From CAZAPZ01 sp964487285 (GTDB taxonomy: Bacteria; Campylobacterota_A; Desulfurellia; JAADFJ01): a stretch of 11,157 nt of DNA. The stretch lies in contig CAZAPZ010000051.1 in the NCBI GenBank assembly GCA_964487285.1, positions 1 through 11,157 of the forward strand. Direction: 5' to 3'. A model generated the notes under the pieces. It saw nothing but the letters and a program-made list of their open reading frames with translations, made no database searches and was not told the origin of the DNA. Positions 7,233 to 11,157 of this stretch are shown one piece after another; within the stretch, counting starts at the first letter, position 1, and the number at the start of each line of letters is the position of its first letter. The translations under genes and the position numbers were made by a program.

Positions 7233-8107
7233 GTCTTCAAATTGTATATATTTGCAATAACAATTCCTATAATTATGATGATGCCGCCTGTAAATTGATA
7301 TAGCGACAGTTTATCGCTTAAAAAAATAATACTTAATATTATAGTTGCAACAGGTTCAATAGATGAAAAAACGCCGGTTAAAGATGCGCCTATGGTGTTA
7401 ACGGCCTTATATAAGAATAAAACTGCCATTGTTGTAGATATTAAGCTCATGCTTAATATAATAACATATTGGTTGATATTCATGTTAAAAATATCTTTAG
7501 GTAAGTGGATGGCAGAGAAGGAAGCTGCAGCAAATAGTATTGTATAAAATGCCAATGTTAAAGGATTTCCCTTTTTAGTGAATTTCTGGCTTAATATTAA
7601 AAAGAATGAATATGTCAACATAGCACATAATCCGAAAATTACGCCTTTTAATTCCAGTCGAGAATAAAATGCATCTCCAAATATAAACGCAAATCCAATT
7701 ATAATAAGCAATATGTAAAAAATCTTAATTCTTCTTAATTTTTCTTTAAAAATAACAGAAGATAACAGTGTCACCGCAGCAGGATAAATATACAATAATA
7801 ATTCTGTGATAGATGCTGAAACATATTTTAGAGATTCAAAAAAGAAAAATGATTGCGCAGTATATAATATAGAACCCAATATAAAAGCATTGAAGATAGT
7901 ATTGATATTTGCTTTGAGTATTTTGATGTTTGTTAAAGCAAATATCAAAAACATTGAAATCGCTGCAAAAAGAAATCGGAATGTGAGCATTGTTTGCGTA
8001 GATAATCCGTTCTCATAGCCTATTTTTACGAATATTGCCAGGCAGGCATAGCAAAGTGCCGATATAATAGAATATATAAAACCTTTTAGCAATAATTTAT
8101 CGTTCAT
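7208..8107 (-). CDS. EamA/DMT-family permease
   Basis: A 299-residue integral membrane protein with about ten hydrophobic segments arranged as two EamA repeats (roughly residues 8-145 and 153-290). The repeats share the family's ends: ITELLLYIYPAAVTLLSSVIFKEKL in the first and SSIEPVATIILSIIFLSDKL, with the typical EP, in the second. The drug/metabolite transporter superfamily moves amino acids, nucleosides, cofactors and drugs; the substrate cannot be predicted here. The tail KTKKEPSQS is charged and short. The ATG overlaps the kinase stop in ATGA, so it is translated from the same message as the two-component system and may be its functional output. The last codons double as the opposite-strand terminator. 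Confidence 0.88.
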   Translation of the reverse strand: MNDKLLLKGFIYSIISALCYACLAIFVKIGYENGLSTQTMLTFRFLFAAISMFLIFALTNIKILKANINTIFNAFILGSILYTAQSFFFFESLKYVSASITELLLYIYPAAVTLLSSVIFKEKLRRIKIFYILLIIIGFAFIFGDAFYSRLELKGVIFGLCAMLTYSFFLILSQKFTKKGNPLTLAFYTILFAAASFSAIHLPKDIFNMNINQYVIILSMSLISTTMAVLFLYKAVNTIGASLTGVFSSIEPVATIILSIIFLSDKLSLYQFTGGIIIIIGIVIANIYNLKTKKEPSQS

Positions 8108-9633
8108 TTATTACGCAGTACAATTTTTATTTGAGTGCCTATATTAGGTTTGCTGGTGACGTATATTTTTCCGCCCATTGCGTCAATAAATTTTTTCGTT
8201 ATAGCGAGTCCGAGTCCGGTTCCGTAAAGATGTTTTTGTCTGCCTCGTTCGGTTCGATAGAATTTGTTGAAAATTTTATCCATCTCGTTAGATGCTATTC
8301 CAATGCCATGATCATCTACTTCTATAACAACACGCCGATCGATTTCATAACAATTTATCTTAACCTGTGTATCAAACGGAGAAAATTTTATCGCATTGGT
8401 AATAATATTTCGAAAACAGACGGACAATTTATCTTTATCGACAATCGCCTCTAATTTCTCATTGTAACCAAATATAAGAGAGATTCTTGAATATTTTGCA
8501 AATGGTGTTAATTCAGTAACAACTTCTTGCAAAATCGAGTTTATATTCTGCTTCCGCAGATAAATCTTAAAAACAGTGCTCTCTATTTTTTCAATTTCCA
8601 AAAGATTATCGAAAAGGGCTTTCAATCTTTGGGCGTTCCTCTTTATTGCTTGTATAATTTCCATATCTTCGGTTTTATCACAACATTTTGCCTTTATATT
8701 CTCAGAACCCAATGTTATTACTGCAAGAGGCGTTCTGATGTCATGCGCTAATGCCGAGTAAAGTTCGCTCTTTCTTGCTGCAAGTTTGTTTAGTTTTTCA
8801 TTTGTCATTTTTAATTCTTTGGTCGAATCTTTGATCTTATTCTGAAGCTCTGTTTGAGAAAAGGCTATTTTTTTACTCATATTGTTGAATGTTTTTGCAA
8901 GTGCTCCCAATTCGTCGCTACTATGAATTTTGATATCTACGTTATAATTTCCGTGCGAAATCTTCGATGCTGCGCTATCAAGTTTTGAAATAGGTATTAG
9001 GACCAGTCTTGTTATCAGCAACTTTATAAGCAAGAGAAACAATAAGCCCATTATGGCAATTAAGCCGAGCAAAATTTTTCTATTTCTTGAAATGGAACTG
9101 TAAATTGCTGCTAATGGAATAGTAATGCTTATCCCTCCTATGAAATCACCTATATGATAGTTCCGATATATATGGCAACGCATACAAGTTTTACTAATAT
9201 AAAGGGGAGCCATATATTGATAAATTTCCCCATTTTTTGTATCAATAACTCTGTAAATCTCTTTTTTGCCTTTCCGGAACTGTTTCATCGCCGCTTCCTC
9301 GAACTTATCAGGCGCATAGTTAGGATTAATAGGACGATCGCTTGTTACATGAAATCGTATATCCGAAAGCTGTTTTGCATAAATTGAAAGCTCTTTTGCT
9401 GCAATCTCAGGTGCAGGTTTCATCTCTCTCTGTTTTTCAGCTGCCCATTGTCTTGTAATCACTATCATCCTAAAAGCAGTTCTTGCCTGTCGGTATGCAC
9501 TGTCTAAAATCAGTCTATTATCTCTTACTACAACTAAGAAATATGTTGCAGCAAAAATTATAATAACGGCTAAAATAGATGGTATGGCTATTTTTTTATG
9601 TAGATTTAGCTTATAAGATAATCTTATATCCAA
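8104..9633 (-). CDS. Membrane histidine kinase with heme c (DUF3365-like) sensor
   Basis: A 509-residue sensor kinase. TM1 spans about 15-36 and TM2 about 187-213. Between them is a periplasmic region with YQYMAPLYISKTCMRCH and GDFIGGISITIPL, typical of Tll0287/DUF3365 domains. Cys150, Cys153 and His154 form a CxxCH covalent heme c site. A HAMP segment follows (about 205-260), then a coiled coil, HisKA with His297 in ALAHDIRTP, N box NIITNAIKFSP (409-419), G1 DDHGIGIA (440-447) and G2 GTGLGLAI (471-478). It should autophosphorylate and pass phosphate to the regulator encoded upstream. The start is a TTG inside the end of the regulator gene (23-base overlap), with AGGGG abutting it, so coupled translation is likely. 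An in-frame TAA at 9649-9651 excludes an earlier start. Confidence 0.92.
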   Translation of the reverse strand: MDIRLSYKLNLHKKIAIPSILAVIIIFAATYFLVVVRDNRLILDSAYRQARTAFRMIVITRQWAAEKQREMKPAPEIAAKELSIYAKQLSDIRFHVTSDRPINPNYAPDKFEEAAMKQFRKGKKEIYRVIDTKNGEIYQYMAPLYISKTCMRCHIYRNYHIGDFIGGISITIPLAAIYSSISRNRKILLGLIAIMGLLFLLLIKLLITRLVLIPISKLDSAASKISHGNYNVDIKIHSSDELGALAKTFNNMSKKIAFSQTELQNKIKDSTKELKMTNEKLNKLAARKSELYSALAHDIRTPLAVITLGSENIKAKCCDKTEDMEIIQAIKRNAQRLKALFDNLLEIEKIESTVFKIYLRKQNINSILQEVVTELTPFAKYSRISLIFGYNEKLEAIVDKDKLSVCFRNIITNAIKFSPFDTQVKINCYEIDRRVVIEVDDHGIGIASNEMDKIFNKFYRTERGRQKHLYGTGLGLAITKKFIDAMGGKIYVTSKPNIGTQIKIVLRNK

Positions 9634-10285
9634 CCCCTGACACCGTTTTTAAATACGAGGGATTCTTGGGATCGTTTTCAATCTTTTCTCTGAGATGCTG
9701 TATATGAACATCCAACACCCTTGACCAGTTGTATATACTGTCTTTACCCCATATCTCGTCAGTTATATCTTTTCTTTGGCAGGCCTCTCTGTTGTGTTTC
9801 AGGAGATATTCTAAAATATCCCACTGTTTTTGAGTTAGATAGATATGATTTTCATTTCTTGTTATAGTATGGTCGGTGAGATTGATTTTAAGCGAACCGG
9901 ATGAGAGATTTTTTTTATCATCCAAATGTCTTAATCTTGCTCTTATTCTGCTTTCAAGTTCCAAAGTAGAGAACGGTTTAACAATGTAATCATCGGCACC
10001 TGAATCAAGTCCTGTTATTTTATCTTCAGTTGTATCCTTTGCCGAAATCATTATTATCGGTATATCATATTTCGTCTTTATCTTCTTGCATAGCAGCCTT
10101 CCGTCAATATCGGGAAGCATAACATCAAGCAGTATGATATCTATCTTGTTTTGATCAAGAGACGATAAGGCTGATTTTCCATTCTCTGCGGTAACGGTCA
10201 GATATCCTTCAAGTTTGAGGGATTCCTTGATCATCATTAACATATCTTTATTATCATCTACTATGAGTACTCTACTTTTTATCAT
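9611..10285 (-). CDS. OmpR/PhoB-family response regulator
   Basis: A 224-residue regulator. The receiver domain (about 1-118) has the acidic pair Asp10/Asp11, phospho-acceptor Asp54 in LLDVMLP, Ser81 and Lys103 in VKPF. The C-terminal winged-helix domain (about 128-224) has LTQKQWDILEYLLKH, the recognition region NWSRVLDVHIQHLREKI and the ending LKTVSGVGYKIIL. Phosphorylation by the heme-motif kinase encoded next should drive dimerisation on direct-repeat DNA sites. The ATG at 10285 has AGGA five bases upstream. It is the first gene of the minus-strand operon (regulator, kinase, EamA). Confidence 0.95.
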   Translation of the reverse strand: MIKSRVLIVDDNKDMLMMIKESLKLEGYLTVTAENGKSALSSLDQNKIDIILLDVMLPDIDGRLLCKKIKTKYDIPIIMISAKDTTEDKITGLDSGADDYIVKPFSTLELESRIRARLRHLDDKKNLSSGSLKINLTDHTITRNENHIYLTQKQWDILEYLLKHNREACQRKDITDEIWGKDSIYNWSRVLDVHIQHLREKIENDPKNPSYLKTVSGVGYKIIL

Positions 10286-10290
10286 ATTTA

Positions 10291-10294
10291 TCCT
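10291..10294 (-). promoter_or_regulatory. Ribosome binding site of the response regulator
   Basis: AGGA on the minus strand, five bases before the ATG at 10285. It fixes the start of the first gene in the operon. Confidence 0.65.
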
Positions 10295-10299
10295 AATTT

Positions 10300-10314
10300 T
10301 TACAAGAGTTACAA
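10300..10314 (-). repeat. TTGTAA direct repeat, candidate regulator site
   Basis: On the minus strand TTGTAA-CTC-TTGTAA gives two perfect hexamers with a nine-base period, between the predicted -10 box and the ribosome binding site of the response regulator gene. OmpR-family proteins bind tandem direct repeats with about one helical turn spacing, so autoregulation is possible. The position just at or after the predicted transcript start suggests repression rather than activation. This is an inference from position and shape only. Confidence 0.35.
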
Positions 10315-10315
10315 A

Positions 10316-10344
10316 ATCTTAACATAAAATTTATAGCATTTCAA
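10316..10344 (-). promoter_or_regulatory. Sigma70-like promoter of the two-component operon
   Basis: On the minus strand TTGAAA (complement of 10339-10344) and TAAGAT (complement of 10316-10321) are 17 bases apart. They match the consensus at 5/6 and 4/6 positions. The predicted start near 10309 leaves a leader of about 24 bases before the ATG. Confidence 0.55.
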
Positions 10345-10349
10345 TCAAT

Positions 10350-10564
10350 TCATATATAATATATTAAGTTTGTTTTATCTGCTTTGATACCCCGTGGTGA
10401 ATTGCTAAGCCATTGTTCAAATTCTGCAGGCGGCATAGGTTTGCCCATGTAATAACCTTGAGCTTTGTCACATTTCATAGCTGCAAGCACTTGCCGGACT
10501 TTTCATTTTCAACGCCTTAGGCAGTGACAGTCAAACCAAGGCTATGTGCCAGCTGAGCAGTGTC
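10350..10564 (-). pseudogene. C-terminal remnant of an EAL c-di-GMP phosphodiesterase
   Basis: On the minus strand the frame from 10564 reads DTAQLAHSLGLTVTA, a TAA at 10517-10519, then GVENEK. In EAL domains this motif is AEGVEN/T, so the stop replaces the catalytic-region Glu codon (GAA to TAA). Near 10490-10502 the coding frame shifts, and the next frame reads QVLAAMKCDKAQGYYMGKP followed by MPPAEFEQWL, the standard EAL domain ending, with a TGA at 10350-10352. Only about 70 residues of an approximately 240-residue domain are left, and the upstream part is replaced by an insertion-sequence fragment. It cannot make an active phosphodiesterase. It lies on the same strand as, and 65 bases before, the response regulator gene. 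Confidence 0.85.
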
Positions 10565-10629
10565 TTTTCCTTTTTCAATGCTTCCATTGCTGCCCTTGCC
10601 CTTAATGCTTTATCATGTTTACTTCTCAT
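10531..10629 (-). pseudogene. IS3-family orfA N-terminal fragment fused to EAL DNA
   Basis: A 32-codon minus-strand frame starts at ATG 10627-10629. Its first 23 residues, MRSKHDKALRARAAMEALKK then EKT, follow the N-terminus of IS3-family OrfA proteins (usual form M+RKxxxEFKAKVALEALKxEKT). After that the frame runs out of register (LLSWHIALV, stop at 10531-10533) because the DNA from about 10562 onward is EAL-gene sequence. No helix-turn-helix or orfB is present, so it is not a functional transposase gene. The exact breakpoint is uncertain by about 15 bases, since an A-Q-L-A string would fit both families. Confidence 0.6.
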
Positions 10630-10720
10630 CTGCCTGTGCGTGTCCGCCTGTCTGTTTTTGCACAGTAGGCTTTACACCTTAACTCTCCTATAAATCTGTC
10701 TTAAGCTTTGGGGGCAGTAT
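10560..10720 (-). mobile_element. Left end of a decayed IS3-family element
   Basis: Between the bcp remnant and the EAL remnant lie about 160 bases that read, on the minus strand, ACTGCCCCCAAAGCTTAAG near 10718-10700. This resembles the terminal inverted repeats of some IS3-family elements (ACTGNCCCCAAA-type ends). A leader of about 70 bases follows, then the orfA start. No right end, orfB or matching inverted terminus is visible in the window, so this is a one-ended scar. The terminal-repeat assignment is from memory of the family and is less certain than the orfA match. Confidence 0.5.
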
Positions 10721-10859
10721 ATATAAAGGTCGACCTTACCATCCCTTCGTATTCTTTTCCGTACAGCCTCTTTTTGCCCCATGCCCCATAAATTTTTAGC
10801 ATTTCTTTCGTCTGATCCGGCAGACAAAATTCAGGCGCCTTTTTTCCGATCTCAATCAT
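10701..10859 (-). pseudogene. bcp: Thiol peroxidase (Bcp/AhpC-TSA) with internal deletion
   Basis: A 52-codon minus-strand frame starts at 10859. It opens as MIEIGKKAPEFCLPDQ, the N-terminus of thioredoxin-dependent peroxiredoxins of the Bcp type. It then jumps in frame to TKEMLKIYGAWGKK and RLYGKEYEGMVRSTFI, which corresponds to about residues 105-135 of the roughly 155-residue enzyme. The missing part includes the PGCT peroxidatic cysteine. After RSTFI the match ends in YTAPKA and a stop, where the insertion-sequence end begins. The ribosome binding site GAGG lies eight bases before the ATG and a promoter is visible, so a 52-residue product could still be made. It cannot be an active peroxidase. 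Confidence 0.82.
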
Positions 10860-10886
10860 AACGTCAACCTCACTATTTTCATGATT

Positions 10887-10914
10887 ATTGTATCAAAATA
10901 TAGTCGGTTGGAAA
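10887..10914 (-). promoter_or_regulatory. Promoter of the bcp remnant
   Basis: On the minus strand TTTCCA (complement of 10909-10914) and TACAAT (complement of 10887-10892) are 16 bases apart. The -10 matches the consensus at 5/6 positions and the -35 at 4/6. The spacer contains one ATAGTC/GACTAT hexamer. It lies about 30 bases before the start codon, with a GAGG ribosome binding site between, at 10868-10871. Confidence 0.45.
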
Positions 10915-10984
10915 AATAGATCAATGATAATCCGCAATTTGTCTTAGATATCCCGACTATGCGTCGGGTTTGTTTGACATAGTC
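10900..10984. repeat. Three ATAGTC/GACTAT copies forming competing inverted repeats
   Basis: ATAGTCGG at 10900-10907 is the exact inverse of CCGACTAT at 10953-10960. GACTATG at 10955-10961 is the exact inverse of CATAGTC at 10978-10984. CCCGAC at 10952-10957 also pairs with GTCGGG at 10963-10968. The central arm is shared, so only one of these pairings can form at a time. The outer copies lie in the spacer of the leftward promoter and at the -35 box of the rightward promoter, which would suit an operator; an insertion-element end is another possibility. Confidence 0.6.
10952..10975 (+). terminator. Hairpin with T-rich tail, possible terminator
   Basis: A perfect six-pair stem, CCCGAC/GTCGGG, with loop TATGC, followed by TTTGTTT. 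It could stop plus-strand transcription entering from the graveyard, but there is no intact plus-strand gene just upstream for it to serve. It may instead be part of the inverted-repeat cluster. Confidence 0.4.
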
Positions 10985-11001
10985 ACCCGTTTTACTATTC
11001 T
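10974..11001 (+). promoter_or_regulatory. Promoter of the right-edge gene
   Basis: A perfect TTGACA at 10974-10979 and TATTCT at 10996-11001 (4/6) with a 16-base spacer. The predicted start near 11008 gives a leader of about 30 bases, containing the purine-rich ribosome binding site GGGGAGGG at 11026-11033, before the ATG at 11037. The -35 box overlaps one arm of the inverted repeat. Confidence 0.5.
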
Positions 11002-11036
11002 TGTTCGTATGATAGCCGTGAAATAGGGGAGGGCAG

Positions 11037-11157
11037 ATGAACACCGACTTGTCATTTATCACAAACGAGAAGGGTCAAAATCTGAAAGATCGATTCGGAG
11101 TTCTTATCAAATATTTGAACTTCTTGAGAACGATGATGATGCAGCAATTCAACGATT
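11037..11157 (+). CDS. Start of a PLD/helicase-like gene, partial, possibly broken
   Basis: The frame from ATG 11037 is open to the window edge (40 codons). Its first 25 residues, MNTDLSFITNEKGQNLKDRF then GVLIK, resemble the N-terminus of large PLD-domain helicases found near restriction and other defence genes (typical opening FITNExGxxLxxRFxxLIKDT). The expected continuation (FFD-LVGYF-like) is absent: from about 11110 the frame reads YLNFLRTMMMQQFND, whereas another frame reads YQIFELLENDDDAAIQR and looks more protein-like. So the gene may carry a frameshift or an internal deletion there. Promoter and ribosome binding site look intact. The family call rests on about 20 residues. Confidence 0.4.
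   Translation, partial: MNTDLSFITNEKGQNLKDRFGVLIKYLNFLRTMMMQQFND

Noticed and set aside
8131..8761. Plus-strand frames of 60-107 codons opposite the kinase gene
   Set aside because: They are antisense shadows of well-supported kinase motifs (HisKA, N, G1 and G2 boxes) and have no family match.
10620..10675. Minus-strand frame reading VKPTVQKQTGGHAQADEK and stop
   Set aside because: It slightly resembles a Bcp C-terminus (KVK..GHA), but it lies in the IS leader, is out of frame with bcp and too short to support.
10955..10984. GACTAT...ATAGTC as a restriction-modification C-protein box
   Set aside because: C-boxes have GACT and AGTC halves only a few bases apart; here the halves are 18 bases apart and no C-protein gene is visible.
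10856..11062. 68-codon minus-strand frame across the divergent promoter region
   Set aside because: It covers both predicted promoters and the inverted repeats, has no recognisable family and no good ribosome binding site.

Overview
The window is AT-rich bacterial chromosome. It looks like a Gram-negative, probably anaerobic or microaerophilic, free-living lineage; a deltaproteobacterial, Nitrospirota-like or Deferribacterota-like source is a guess from gene content only. The hints are an xseB-ispA pair, a stand-alone hisB, an MtaB-type methylthiotransferase, a glutamine-dependent NAD synthase and a sensor kinase with a periplasmic CxxCH heme c motif. No rRNA, tRNA or CRISPR array was found.

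Positions 2-7114 (+) form one tight run of nine housekeeping genes. Most junctions overlap by 1-14 bases, and the one clear gap before hisB has a strong ribosome binding site. Order: 5'-truncated PaaI-type hotdog thioesterase, xseB (exonuclease VII small subunit), ispA-type prenyl diphosphate synthase, hisB (histidine synthesis), mtaB-type tRNA methylthiotransferase, an MBL-fold hydrolase of unknown substrate, a diacylglycerol-kinase-family protein with an altered nucleotide motif, nadE (NAD synthesis), and an Ada-derived O6-alkylguanine-DNA methyltransferase. A Rho-independent hairpin with a T tract at 7204-7232 ends the run. It lies inside the last codons of the convergent gene.

Positions 7208-10285 (-) form a second operon, transcribed as response regulator, then histidine kinase, then EamA transporter, again with overlapping ends. 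The kinase has a Tll0287/DUF3365-like periplasmic sensor region with CMRCH, so a redox or heme-ligand signal is likely. The EamA permease is the only non-regulatory gene in the unit and is a plausible output. A sigma70-like promoter and a TTGTAA direct repeat lie just upstream of the response regulator gene.

Positions 10350-10859 (-) are a gene graveyard: a thiol peroxidase (bcp) remnant that keeps its promoter, ribosome binding site and start but has lost its catalytic middle; then what looks like the left end of an IS3-family element with the N-terminus of orfA; then the C-terminal end of an EAL c-di-GMP phosphodiesterase with a stop codon and a frameshift. The simplest reading is IS insertion into bcp followed by deletion into an EAL gene.

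Positions 10860-11036 are a divergent regulatory region. It has a promoter toward bcp, a promoter with a perfect TTGACA toward the right, and three copies of the hexamer ATAGTC/GACTAT that allow mutually exclusive hairpins. A partial plus-strand gene starts at 11037. Its first 25 residues resemble the start of PLD-domain helicases linked to restriction or defence loci, but the similarity stops abruptly near 11110.
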